A stretch of 64,000 nucleotides of DNA from the NCBI GenBank assembly GCA_019411365.1, contig DXQT01000001.1:30687-94686 (forward strand). Reading direction: 5' to 3'. A program made the translations under genes and the position numbers. Under the pieces are notes generated by a model that was given only the letters and a program-made list of their open reading frames with translations, did not search any database and had not been told where the DNA came from. This document shows positions 53,007-61,156 of this stretch, one piece after another (position 1 is the stretch's first letter; each line of letters opens with the position of its first letter). This DNA comes from Roseburia sp. (GTDB lineage Bacteria; Bacillota_A; Clostridia; Lachnospirales; Lachnospiraceae).

Positions 53007-53264
53007 TTACAGATTTGCTTTCAAAAATGCCTCGATTGCAGCACTTGCTGCCTCTTCATTCTCTCCATCGGTGCAGACTGTGATCTCCTCGCCGCATTTT
53101 ACACCAAGTCCCATAACTCCAAAAATACGTTTTGCATCTGCTGCTTTTCCATCTTTTGCAATGGTAATGCTGCATGGAAATGCGGCTGCTTCCTTTACAA
53201 GTGCGCCTGCCGGTCTTGCATGGATTCCCCCTTTGTCTGTGATCACGTATTTAAATTCTTTCAT
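53007..53264 (-). CDS. ptsH: HPr phosphocarrier with Arg at position 46
   Basis: An 85-residue HPr with the active-site His15 in GIHARPAG. The second regulatory region reads AKRIFGVMGLGV where Firmicutes HPr normally has KSIMGVMSLG, so Ser46, the target of HPr kinase, is Arg46. The protein should pass phosphate from EI to EIIA but cannot be Ser-phosphorylated to work with CcpA. It lies between fruA and ptsI. Start 53264 follows AAAGGAG. This is the opposite of Crh, which keeps Ser46 and loses His15. A second, standard HPr elsewhere in the genome is likely. Confidence 0.92.
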   Translation of the reverse strand: MKEFKYVITDKGGIHARPAGALVKEAAAFPCSITIAKDGKAADAKRIFGVMGLGVKCGEEITVCTDGENEEAASAAIEAFLKANL

Positions 53265-53371
53265 GATTTTCTCCTTTCTTTGTACATAACACATTGTTTT
53301 ATGATTACATATTCACAGGCTCTATATTGTTGCAACATAAAGACTGCGATTTTAATTACCTTTTCCGTTTC

Positions 53372-55309
53372 CTATCTTTTTGATACATCCTTCTTTAAAA
53401 GTCCAAGGATTACGCATCCTACAACAGAACCAACTGCCAGTGATATGAGATATAACAGCGGATGGCCTACGGTTAAGAATACGAAGATTCCACCATGTGG
53501 TGCCATTAATGTACAGTTAAATGCCATGGATAATGCTCCTGCAACTGCGGAACCAATGATACAGGACGGCAGCACACGCAATGGATCCGATGCTGCAAAC
53601 GGGATTGCTCCCTCTGAGATAAAGGAAAGTCCCATAACAATGTTTGTCGGTCCTGCTTTTCTCTCTTCTTCGGTAAATTTGTTTTTAAAGAACATGGTTG
53701 CAAGTGCGATTGCAAGCGGTGGAACCATACCACCGACCATAACAGCTGCCATGATATTGTAATTGCCTGCTGCGATAGATGCGGTACCAAATACATATGC
53801 TGCTTTGTTTACCGGGCCACCCATATCTACGGACATCATTCCGCCGAGCAGTGCGCCAAGCAGGATTGCCTTTGCACCATTCATGCTGTTTAATCCGTTG
53901 TTGATCATAACGTTTAATGCTCCGATCGGAGGCTCTACCACATAAGTCATGATCACTCCGATCAAAAAGATACCGATTACCGGATAGAGAAGCATTGGCT
54001 TGATACCCTCTAAGCCTTCCGGCAGTTTCTCAAACAGTTTCTTTAACAGACGTACCAGATAGCCTGCAACAAAACCTGCAACGAGAGCTCCAAGGAATCC
54101 GGATGTTCCGTTTGCTGCGATTGCTCCGCCGATAAAACCGACCGCAAGACCAGGACGATCTGCAATACTCATTGCGATAAATCCGGCTAAGATCGGAAGC
54201 ATAAATCCGAATGCAACACCACCGATCGATTTAAACATTGCCGCCATCGGTGTGATCGTACCAAAGTTTGAACGCTCATCAAATGGAAGGCTGTTTAAGT
54301 CAACTGCAAAACCATCGATCAGAAATGCGATCGCAATCAGGATACCACCGCCGATAACGAACGGTAACATATGGGAAACTCCATTCATCAGGTGTTTGTA
54401 AATCTGGTGTCCAACGCTGTCAGATTCTTCCTCACTGTCTGCTGCCTGACTGCTTCCCTTCGCCTGATACAATGGAACATTGCCGTTTAACGCTCTGTCT
54501 AACAATTCTTCCGCCTTACTGATTCCATCAGAAACCTTACACTGGATCACAGGTCTGCCTGCAAAACGATCCATCGGAACCTGTGTATCCGCTGCAACAA
54601 TAATACATGCAGCCTCTGCAATTTCAGCTTTTGTCAATACATTTTTGGCACCGCCGGAACCTCTTGTCTCAACTTTCACACGGCATCCAAGCTCTTTCGC
54701 TTTTTTCTCAATATTTTCTGCCGCCATATAAGTATGTGCGATTCCGTTCGGGCATCCGGTTACAGCGAGGATCAGCTTTCCATTCTCTGTGTTTTTCTCC
54801 TCTGCCGCATTCTTTGTATCTGCGCTGTTCTTTTTCTCTTCTTCGGCATCTTTCTCAGCTTCCGCGCGGTCGATCACACTTAAAAATTCCTCAACCGTCT
54901 TTGCATTGCGAAGTCCGCTTGTAAAATTCTCATCCATCAGAAGAACAGATAACTTGCTAAGTACATCCAGATGTACGTTGTCTTCCGTATTTGGTGCTGC
55001 GATCAGGAAGATCAGGCTGACCTTTTCTCCATCTAATGCATCAAAATCCACCCCGTCTTTGATGACCATTGCTGCAAGACCAGGTCTGCTGACTGCATCT
55101 GACTTGCAATGTGGAATGGCGATTCCCTCACCAATTCCGGTTGTTCCTTCTTCCTCTCTGGCGTATACGCCCTTGCGGTACTTCTCAACATCGTTGATCT
55201 TTCCGCTCTTAGCCATCAATGCAACCATTGCATCAAGGGTTTCGTTCTTTCCAGTGACTTTGCCATTTAAGTCAATACTCTCTACGGCAAGTAAATCCCT
55301 GATTTTCAT
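53372..55309 (-). CDS. fruA: PTS fructose transporter EIIABC
   Basis: A 645-residue three-domain permease. EIIA (1-150) carries His67 (GIAIPHCKSD), EIIB (about 178-280) carries Cys186 (VTGCPNGIAHT), and EIIC (about 300-640) has about eight to ten transmembrane helices with GGPVNKAAYVFG and FIGGAIAANGTSGFLGALVAGF. It imports fructose as fructose 1-phosphate. A Glu/Lys/Asn-rich linker (150-177) joins A and B. The gene follows fruK after a 176-base spacer holding a tandem repeat. GGAGG precedes the ATG. Confidence 0.96.
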   Translation of the reverse strand: MKIRDLLAVESIDLNGKVTGKNETLDAMVALMAKSGKINDVEKYRKGVYAREEEGTTGIGEGIAIPHCKSDAVSRPGLAAMVIKDGVDFDALDGEKVSLIFLIAAPNTEDNVHLDVLSKLSVLLMDENFTSGLRNAKTVEEFLSVIDRAEAEKDAEEEKKNSADTKNAAEEKNTENGKLILAVTGCPNGIAHTYMAAENIEKKAKELGCRVKVETRGSGGAKNVLTKAEIAEAACIIVAADTQVPMDRFAGRPVIQCKVSDGISKAEELLDRALNGNVPLYQAKGSSQAADSEEESDSVGHQIYKHLMNGVSHMLPFVIGGGILIAIAFLIDGFAVDLNSLPFDERSNFGTITPMAAMFKSIGGVAFGFMLPILAGFIAMSIADRPGLAVGFIGGAIAANGTSGFLGALVAGFVAGYLVRLLKKLFEKLPEGLEGIKPMLLYPVIGIFLIGVIMTYVVEPPIGALNVMINNGLNSMNGAKAILLGALLGGMMSVDMGGPVNKAAYVFGTASIAAGNYNIMAAVMVGGMVPPLAIALATMFFKNKFTEEERKAGPTNIVMGLSFISEGAIPFAASDPLRVLPSCIIGSAVAGALSMAFNCTLMAPHGGIFVFLTVGHPLLYLISLAVGSVVGCVILGLLKKDVSKR

Positions 55310-55319
55310 GCTTAAATCC

Positions 55320-55480
55320 TCCTTGTTTTACGGAGCAAAATGTCTGCTATGCCTGCATAGCATGTGCCCTTGCAGGAGCAGAGGATTTTACTCCTTGTTT
55401 TGCGAAGCAAAATGTCTGCTATGCATGCTATGCCTAATAGCTTGCATAGCATGTGCCCTTGCAGGAGCAGAGGATTTTAC
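55320..55480. repeat. Tandem structured repeat between fruK and fruA
   Basis: Two copies of one unit: 55320-55391 (72 bases) and 55392-55480 (89 bases). Both contain GCAAAATGTCTGCTATGC, GCATAGCATGTGCCCTTGC and GGAGCAGAGGATTTTACTCC; the second has about 17 extra bases (CTATGCCTAATAGCTTG region). GCTATGC/GCATAGC and GGAG/CTCC can pair inside each unit. The spacer lies inside the transcribed fru operon. Confidence 0.8.
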
Positions 55481-55485
55481 TCCTC

Positions 55486-56403
55486 CTACTTAAATATGCC
55501 TTTGTTTTTATCTAAAAGCGCCAAAACTTCCGGTTCTGTTGCCAGTTCCTCGGAAAATGCCGATGCACTTCCAGTACAAACCCCCATCTGGAAAGCTTCT
55601 TTATAGCTTCCCGTCTTTAAATAACCTGTTACAAATCCGGCTACCATGGAGTCCCCGGCGCCAACCGAATTGACGACCTTACCATTTGGTGCCTCCGCCT
55701 GAAAGATGCTGCCGTCTTCAGCAACCAGCACTGCTCCGTCGCCAGCCATGGAAACGAGGACATTTCCTGCACCCTTTTCCTGCATCTTCTTTGCGTAAGT
55801 GATCACATCTTCTTTTTCTGTTATTTTCACACCGAAAATCTCACCAAGCTCATGATTATTCGGTTTAATTAAAAACGGATGATACTGTAATACATTTACG
55901 AGCAGATCTTTTGTCGCATCCACAACAATCTTTAAATCCTTATCTGCAAGATATTTCATGATATCCATGTAGATGGTCTGCGGCATCACATCCGGGATAC
56001 TTCCCGCCATAACCAAAACATCTCCATCTGAAAGCCGATCCAGTTTTTCATAAAGTGTTTTTATGTCAGCTTCTGATATCGCCGGTCCCTGTCCGTTGAT
56101 CTCACTCTCCTCGTCGGAACGCATTTTTACATTGATCCTTGTCATTCCTTCTTTTACCGGAATAAAATCCGCCCGGATTCCTTTTTCCCTGATCAGACGC
56201 TCCAGTTCGTTTCCGGTAAATCCGGCATAAAACCCAAGTGCCGTGTTCTCCAGTCCAAGATTTTTTAACACCATGGATACATTGATTCCTTTTCCACCCG
56301 GAAAAATCTTCTCCTCTGATGTCCGGTTGACCATTCCGCAGGTGAAATGCGGAACTGTCACAATGTAGTCCAGTGATGGATTAAATGTAACAGTGTAAAT
56401 CAT
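55486..56403 (-). CDS. fruK: 1-phosphofructokinase
   Basis: A 305-residue PfkB-family kinase: MIYTVTFNPSLDYIV start, GGKGINVSMVLKNLG, and the catalytic C-terminal motif VNSVGAGDSMVAGF with the base Asp. It converts fructose 1-phosphate to fructose 1,6-bisphosphate. It lies between fruR and fruA, the classical order. AAAGGAG precedes the ATG. Confidence 0.95.
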   Translation of the reverse strand: MIYTVTFNPSLDYIVTVPHFTCGMVNRTSEEKIFPGGKGINVSMVLKNLGLENTALGFYAGFTGNELERLIREKGIRADFIPVKEGMTRINVKMRSDEESEINGQGPAISEADIKTLYEKLDRLSDGDVLVMAGSIPDVMPQTIYMDIMKYLADKDLKIVVDATKDLLVNVLQYHPFLIKPNNHELGEIFGVKITEKEDVITYAKKMQEKGAGNVLVSMAGDGAVLVAEDGSIFQAEAPNGKVVNSVGAGDSMVAGFVTGYLKTGSYKEAFQMGVCTGSASAFSEELATEPEVLALLDKNKGIFK

Positions 56404-56459
56404 TTTCTCAGTCTCCTTTCTGCTTTTCCCGCGTTTTTGTTCCGCAGTCTTTGTATTTT

Positions 56460-57203
56460 TTATACTTCAATTACATTTTTACATTTACGGTACGCAGGTT
56501 TTGTAAGCCCTGTTGTTATAATTTTTGCACTCTCAAACGGAGCAAATGTCACGCTTGATATCTGGTTGAATTTACTGTCATCTGCTAAAATATAACAATC
56601 TCTGCAGTTTTCCATGGAGCGTTTTTTTACGAGCGCTTCTTTTAACTCCGGTGTGGAAAATCCGCGCTGCATACTGATTCCGTTTGCTCCCCAGAATCCT
56701 TTTGTAAAATTATATTTTTCAACCGAAGAAACAGCTTCCTCTCCAACGATTGCCTCTGTCACCGTCTTGAACTCGCCGCCAAGAATATATACCGTACAAC
56801 CTTTCTGCGCAAGTTTTTTTGCATGTGTGATCGCATTTGTCACAAACACTGCCTGTCTGACCGTAATAAAATCGATCATCAGATCCGTCGTCGTACCTGC
56901 ATCAATATAAACAAAATCTCCAGGTTCGATCAGCCCTGCCGCATATTTTGCGATCTTTTCTTTTGCACCTTTGTTCCGTTCTCTACGCTGCATGACTTCG
57001 TCATCCTCGGTACTGTATGAGGTGTTTTTTAAAATTGCACCGCCATGGACTTTAATGAGCTGACCATTTGCATCCAGTGTATTTAAATCTCTCCGGATCG
57101 TTGACTCTGATGCATCCAGTTCTGTCATAAGCTGCTGAACGGTCACGCTGCCCATACTCTCTAGTATGGATAAAATTCTTGTAAATCTTTCTTCTGTCAG
57201 CAT
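56460..57203 (-). CDS. fruR: DeoR/GlpR-family regulator of the fru operon
   Basis: A 247-residue repressor: N-terminal winged helix (MLTEERFTRILSILESMGSVTVQQLMTELDASESTIRRDLNTLD) and a DeoR sugar-phosphate sensor domain (DFVYIDAGTTTDLMIDFI, FWGANGISMQRGFSTPE). It probably senses fructose 1-phosphate or fructose bisphosphate. Start 57203 has GGAGG seven bases away; earlier in-frame codons lack a site. Seven 10-bp repeats flank its own promoter, so it is likely autoregulated together with fruKA. Confidence 0.93.
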   Translation of the reverse strand: MLTEERFTRILSILESMGSVTVQQLMTELDASESTIRRDLNTLDANGQLIKVHGGAILKNTSYSTEDDEVMQRRERNKGAKEKIAKYAAGLIEPGDFVYIDAGTTTDLMIDFITVRQAVFVTNAITHAKKLAQKGCTVYILGGEFKTVTEAIVGEEAVSSVEKYNFTKGFWGANGISMQRGFSTPELKEALVKKRSMENCRDCYILADDSKFNQISSVTFAPFESAKIITTGLTKPAYRKCKNVIEV

Positions 57204-57216
57204 ATCTTTTCCTCCA

Positions 57217-57246
57217 ATTTCATTCACAACCGTTCAAATTCGTTCA
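57217..57246 (-). promoter_or_regulatory. FruR operator candidate, downstream block of three decamers
   Basis: On the minus strand three consecutive 10-bp units: TGAACGAATT (57246-57237), TGAACGGTTG (57236-57227), TGAATGAAAT (57226-57217). The block lies between the promoter and the ribosome binding site of fruR. Confidence 0.65.
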
Positions 57247-57260
57247 TCTTTGATAGCTTT

Positions 57261-57289
57261 ATTATATGATTTCGTTCCGTCATAGTCAA
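57261..57289 (-). promoter_or_regulatory. Sigma-A promoter of the fru operon
   Basis: On the minus strand TTGACT (57289-57284), 17 bases, TATAAT (57266-57261). Confidence 0.8.
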
Positions 57290-57312
57290 TCAAAATCCGT
57301 CAAAATCATTCA
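57273..57312 (-). promoter_or_regulatory. FruR operator candidate, upstream block of four decamers
   Basis: On the minus strand four consecutive 10-bp units: TGAATGATTT (57312-57303), TGACGGATTT (57302-57293), TGATTGACTA (57292-57283), TGACGGAACG (57282-57273). The block covers the -35 box, so a bound repressor would occlude it. Confidence 0.7.
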
Positions 57313-57346
57313 TAAAAATTCATTTTAAAAATTGTGGAAAGTGCAA

Positions 57347-57408
57347 AAAAACTGTCGGAAGAATCGTCTCTGTTTCCACGACAGAATACGATTCTTCCGA
57401 CAGTTTTT
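57347..57408. terminator. Bidirectional terminator, 21-bp stem
   Basis: 57347-57367 and 57388-57408 are perfect inverse complements (core CTGTCGGAAGAATCG) with A runs on one side and T runs on the other, giving T tails on both strands. It ends the histidine phosphatase transcript before the fru promoter. Confidence 0.88.
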
Positions 57409-57515
57409 ACATTTTTGATCTGATTCATACGAATCTCTGTTATTGCGCTATGTTTTTGCACATCCAAAGTCTATTTTTCACACTGCTTTCCGTTATTCAC
57501 ACGATCATGAACGCT

Positions 57516-58130
57516 TTACTCCCCCTTTTGAAAACGTTCGATCGCATCTTTTACGTCATCCGCAAAAATTTCAACCACCTCTGCATTTTTCGTCTTATAC
57601 CGTATGATACCCATTTCCTCAAATGTCTGTCCGGCAATATAACACCGCAATGCCATCAGTACGCCACTATGCGTTACGATCAACACATCTTCCGTCTCCC
57701 GTTCTAAGATCATTCCGAGTGTATCAAGCGCACGCCTCAGCACTTCATTGTAACATTCTCCATGCGGTGTATGGACATAACGCCTGTTGGCATCCCAGTC
57801 CTGATACTCTTTCGCATTTTCCTGCGTAATGCTTTCCCAGCTTCTGCCTTCCCAGTCGCCCATATCCATTTCCCTCAGACCATCCGCCGCAATACATGGA
57901 ATATCAAGCGCGATCGCCGCCTCCTGTGCCGTCTGTGCTGCACGAAGCTGTGGGGATGTATATGCCCGCACAACCTGAAGAGTCCCTTCCTTTTTCCGAT
58001 CCAGAAGCATGTCCGCAAGCTCTTTTGCCTGCTGCTTTCCTGTCGCATTCAACGGCACATCTGTCTTGCCCTGTATTTTCTTTTTTACATTCCAGTCCGT
58101 CTCTCCGTGACGTACAAAATATAAAATCAT
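57516..58130 (-). CDS. Histidine phosphatase family protein
   Basis: A 204-residue phosphoglycerate-mutase-like enzyme with the phospho-His motif YFVRHGETDWN at residues 4-14, the Arg/Glu region LREMDMGDWEGRSW and the second His in VTHSGVLMALRCYI. Such enzymes in Firmicutes include cobalamin/alpha-ribazole phosphatases and broad phosphatases; the substrate is not readable. It stands alone between the fru promoter region and the rpn genes. Confidence 0.88.
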   Translation of the reverse strand: MILYFVRHGETDWNVKKKIQGKTDVPLNATGKQQAKELADMLLDRKKEGTLQVVRAYTSPQLRAAQTAQEAAIALDIPCIAADGLREMDMGDWEGRSWESITQENAKEYQDWDANRRYVHTPHGECYNEVLRRALDTLGMILERETEDVLIVTHSGVLMALRCYIAGQTFEEMGIIRYKTKNAEVVEIFADDVKDAIERFQKGE

Positions 58131-58247
58131 TAATTTCTCCTCTTTTGGGTGATGTTGTCATAAATCAAGTATAAACAATTCGTTTTGATTTGTCTATGTG
58201 AATCCATACAACGGCAGATTCTTCTTGCAATTTATGATTTCCCCATG

Positions 58248-58391
58248 TATACTACATCTATCGCAATTCTATTTTATTTCCATAAGATCATTTTCTGAAT
58301 ATCACTTTTTTCATTCCGGCATTTCGCCAGCTATTTCAGAAAACTATTGTGAAAAACGTTTCAATTTTTTATAATCAAAGGAGAAAACTAC
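58248..58391 (+). repeat. Conserved upstream block of rpn copy 1
   Basis: About 144 bases ending at the start codon are nearly identical to 59727-59871 and 61013-61156, including TATACTACATCTATCGCAAT, CATTCCGGCATTTCGCCAGC and the ribosome binding site AAAGGAG. The copies of gene plus leader arose by tandem duplication. 58131-58247 shows nothing recognisable. Confidence 0.9.
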
Positions 58392-59483
58392 ATGGGGAAA
58401 AACAAAAGAAAACGCAGTCACACAAAACATGTTTTTGTGCAGAAGAAGTACCGGGATGCCTTATTCCGCAGAATTTTTAATGAGAAACCGGTTTTGCTGG
58501 AGTTATACAATGCCCTGAATCAGACAGATTATGACGATGCAGATGAACTGATCTTTTACACGATCGATGACGTGATCTATCTCGGATATAAAAATGATGT
58601 ATCATTTATTGTCCGTGGTACATTAAATCTGTATGAACACCAGAGTACCTTAAACCCAAACATGCCGATCTGCGGACTGATCTATTTCGGCAAACAGTAT
58701 GAAAGCTATATCAAACAAAATAACCTGAACATTTACGGGAAAAAACTGCTTTCACTGCCGTTTCCCCAGTTTGTTATTTTTTATAATGGGGTTGAACCGT
58801 TGGAAGATAATAAAGATTACATAGAGCTGCATCTTTCAGATGCGTTTATATGTGCTGAATCAAACCACCTGACAACAGATGCTGCACCCAGACAGCCAGT
58901 CGTTACTACTGATATGCCTGTTTCTGATATTGATGTCCCTGACTCCACTGCGAAAAATACCCCTGACTCTGTCAGCACCCGTCCCTGCTTAGAGTGTACT
59001 GCACGGGTTTACAACATTAATTATGGACACAATCAGGAATTAATGGCACGATGCCGGACTTTAGAGGAATATTCTATCCTGATTGGCAGAATTTCTTCGA
59101 AGGTCAGAAACGGTATTCCATTAGAACCGGCAGCGGATGCTGCTGTACAGGAATGTATCAGGGACGGTATTTTGCAGGATTTTCTTATCAAACACAGATC
59201 GGAGGTCGTTGGTATGTTATTGGAAGAATTCGATATGGATGAGTATATTAAAATGGAACGCAGGGACAGTTATGAGGATGGACATGAGGATGGCTTAGCC
59301 GAGGGCAAACGTCTTGAGCAGTTACACGTCGTCCACAACCTGTTTCAAAAAAGCATCCCTGCCGAAAACTGCGCCGACCTGCTTAATGAAAACACAGATT
59401 TTGTCAATAAAATATATTCACTGTGCCATGCTCACCCTGACTGGTCAGATGAAGATATTTACAATGCATTAAAAGAAAAATAA
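58392..59483 (+). CDS. Rpn family PD-(D/E)XK nuclease, copy 1
   Basis: A 363-residue protein of the Rpn (recombination-promoting nuclease/putative transposase) family. The N-terminal PD-(D/E)XK domain has Asp69 (KNDVSF) and Glu82-x-Gln84 (YEHQS) as catalytic residues, followed by MPICGLIYFGKQYESY and LPQFVIFYNG-like PFPQFVIFYNG. A variable Thr/Asp/Pro linker (about 160-200) precedes the C-terminal helical domain with EDGHEDGLAEGKRLEQ. It lacks the eight-residue GLAMGLAE expansion of copies 2 and 3. An internal ATG at 59214 (Met275) has its own GGAGG. Family members cut DNA and are linked to phage defence. Confidence 0.88.
   Translation: MGKNKRKRSHTKHVFVQKKYRDALFRRIFNEKPVLLELYNALNQTDYDDADELIFYTIDDVIYLGYKNDVSFIVRGTLNLYEHQSTLNPNMPICGLIYFGKQYESYIKQNNLNIYGKKLLSLPFPQFVIFYNGVEPLEDNKDYIELHLSDAFICAESNHLTTDAAPRQPVVTTDMPVSDIDVPDSTAKNTPDSVSTRPCLECTARVYNINYGHNQELMARCRTLEEYSILIGRISSKVRNGIPLEPAADAAVQECIRDGILQDFLIKHRSEVVGMLLEEFDMDEYIKMERRDSYEDGHEDGLAEGKRLEQLHVVHNLFQKSIPAENCADLLNENTDFVNKIYSLCHAHPDWSDEDIYNALKEK
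59201..59483 (+). other. Candidate intragenic antitoxin (RpnS-like) in copy 1
   Basis: GGAGG at 59201-59205 is eight bases before the in-frame ATG 59214, which would give an 89-residue C-terminal product (MLLEEFDMDEYIKMERRDSY to the end). In E. coli, Rpn genes make a small C-terminal protein from such an internal start that blocks the toxic full-length nuclease. Confidence 0.5.
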
Positions 59484-59498
59484 AGCTTTATTAAAATT

Positions 59499-59689
59499 CC
59501 TGTAAGTATATCATTTTATCAATATGTTACTGTTCACTCGTACCTCGTTCCAGTAACGGATTTTGCCGATGCTTCGCATTCCAAATCGGCAAAATCTGCT
59601 GCCACCACTGTATCATACGGCATTTTCAGTTCAGAAAATGCCTGCCTGTGAACAGTAACATCAATATCCCATACTTGCAGGGATCTTTT
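59499..59689 (+). terminator. rpn copy 1 terminator split by a MITE
   Basis: The arms CCTGTAAGTAT (59499-59509) and ATACTTGCAGG (59671-59681), followed by GATCTTTT, would form the terminator; a 134-bp element with target duplication now separates them. The matching terminator of copy 2 at 60931-60972 is intact. Confidence 0.65.
59526..59659. mobile_element. 134-bp MITE with 8-bp target site duplication
   Basis: Terminal inverted repeats GTTACTGTTCAC (59526-59537) and GTGAACAGTAAC (59648-59659) are flanked by the direct repeat ATCAATAT at 59518-59525 and 59660-59667. Inside are two more hairpins: GATTTTGCCGAT/ATCGGCAAAATC (59559-59570, 59585-59596) and GGCATTTTC/GAAAATGCC (59619-59627, 59634-59642). 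It has no coding capacity, so it depends on a transposase elsewhere. Confidence 0.85.
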
Positions 59690-59726
59690 CTTTCTATTCT
59701 ACTTTTGTATAATAATATCTTTATGT

Positions 59727-59871
59727 TATACTACATCTATCGCAATTCGATTTTATTTCCATAAAATCATTTTCTGAATACCATTCTTTTTCATTCCGGC
59801 ATTTCGCCAGCTATTTCAGAAAACTATTGTGAAAAACGTTTCAATTTTTTATAATCAAAGGAGAAAACTAC
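59727..59871 (+). repeat. Conserved upstream block of rpn copy 2
   Basis: Nearly identical to 58248-58391 and 61013-61156, with scattered single-base changes, and ending at the start codon. Confidence 0.9.
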
Positions 59872-60924
59872 ATGGGGAAAAACAAAAGAAAACGCAGTCA
59901 CACAAAACATGTTTTTGTGCAGAAGAAGTACCGGGATGCCTTGTTCCGCAGGATTTTTAATGAGAAATCAGTTTTGATGGAGTTATACAATGCCCTGAAT
60001 CAGACAGATTACGATGATGCAGATGAACTGATTTTCTATACGATTGACGATGTAATCTATCTCGGATATAAAAATGACGTGTCATTTATTGTTCGCGGAA
60101 CACTGAATCTGTATGAACACCAGAGTACCTTAAACCCCAACATGCCGATCCGCGGATTGATCTATTTCGGCAAACAGTATGAAAGCTATATCAAACAACA
60201 TAACCTGAACATTTATGGGAAAAAAATGCTTTCGCTGCCGTTTCCGCAGTTTGTTATATTTTATAATGGATTTGAACCGTTGGAAAATGATAAAGATTAC
60301 ATGGAACTGCATCTTTCGGATGCGTTTGTATATGCCGGATCAAATCACCTGGCAACAGATGCTGCATCCAGCCCCATCAGCACCCGCCCCTGCTTAGAAT
60401 GTACTGCGCGGGTTTACAATATTAATTATGGGCACAATCAGGAACTGATGGCGCGATGCCGGACTTTAGAGGAATATTCCATTCTGATTGGCAGAATCTC
60501 TTCGAAGGTCAGAACCGGCATTCCATTAGAACAGGCAGCAGATACCGCTGTACAGGAATGTATCAGGGACGGTATTTTGCAGGATTTTCTTATCAAACAC
60601 AGATCGGAGGTCGTTGGTATGTTATTGGAAGAATTCGATATGGATGAGTATATTAAGATGGAACGCAGGGACAGCTATGCGGATGGACATGAGGATGGCT
60701 TAGCGATGGGTTTAGCGGAGGGTTTAGCGGAGGGCAAACGTCTTGAGCAATTACACATCATCCACAACATGTTCCAGGAAAATATTCCTGCACAAAGCTG
60801 TGCTAAGTTGCTTGACAAGGACGTTACATTTATCAGCAAAGTGTATTCTCTATGTCAGGCTCACCCTGACTGGTCAGATGAAGATCTTTACCATGCATTA
60901 AAAGAAAAATGGATTTCACTATAA
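59872..60924 (+). CDS. Rpn family PD-(D/E)XK nuclease, copy 2
   Basis: A 350-residue paralogue with the same catalytic Asp69, Glu82 and Gln84. The linker between nuclease and C-terminal domain is about 21 residues shorter than in copies 1 and 3 (TDAASSPISTRPCLE). The C-terminal domain has the expanded GLAMGLAEGLAEGK and an end extension KWISL. Silent and conservative changes across the nuclease domain show it diverged before the exchange that made copy 3. The internal GGAGG plus ATG (60619) is kept. Confidence 0.88.
   Translation: MGKNKRKRSHTKHVFVQKKYRDALFRRIFNEKSVLMELYNALNQTDYDDADELIFYTIDDVIYLGYKNDVSFIVRGTLNLYEHQSTLNPNMPIRGLIYFGKQYESYIKQHNLNIYGKKMLSLPFPQFVIFYNGFEPLENDKDYMELHLSDAFVYAGSNHLATDAASSPISTRPCLECTARVYNINYGHNQELMARCRTLEEYSILIGRISSKVRTGIPLEQAADTAVQECIRDGILQDFLIKHRSEVVGMLLEEFDMDEYIKMERRDSYADGHEDGLAMGLAEGLAEGKRLEQLHIIHNMFQENIPAQSCAKLLDKDVTFISKVYSLCQAHPDWSDEDLYHALKEKWISL
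60606..60924 (+). other. Candidate intragenic antitoxin (RpnS-like) in copy 2
   Basis: GGAGG at 60606-60610, eight-base spacer, in-frame ATG at 60619; product 101 residues. Confidence 0.5.
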
Positions 60925-60930
60925 AAATCT

Positions 60931-60973
60931 CTGTAAGCATATATCCATTATCGCATACTTACAGGGATTTTTT
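60931..60973 (+). terminator. rpn copy 2 terminator
   Basis: CTGTAAGCAT (60931-60940) pairs with ATACTTACAG (60955-60964, one mismatch), followed by GGATTTTTT. Confidence 0.75.
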
Positions 60974-61012
60974 CTCTATATATTCTGCTTGTCTATAATA
61001 GCATCTTCATGC

Positions 61013-61156
61013 TATACTACATCTATCGCAATTCGATTTTATTTCCATAAGATCATTTTCTGAATACCACTCTTTTCATTCCGGCATTTCGCCAGCTATT
61101 TCAGAAAACTATTGTGAAAAACACCTAAATTTTTTATAATCAAAGGAGAAAACTAC
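61013..61156 (+). repeat. Conserved upstream block of rpn copy 3
   Basis: Third copy of the 144-base leader; it differs near the end (AACACCTAAATT where copies 1 and 2 have AACGTTTCAATT). Confidence 0.9.

Noticed and set aside
59051..59242. 63-codon frame (MPDFRGIF...) repeated in all three rpn copies
   Set aside because: It is out of frame within the conserved coding sequence and present in each copy only because the copies are duplicates; no ribosome binding site in front.
58248..61156. The three repeated leaders as a CRISPR-like or phage array
   Set aside because: The repeats are 144 bases long and spaced by whole genes; they are parts of duplicated gene units.
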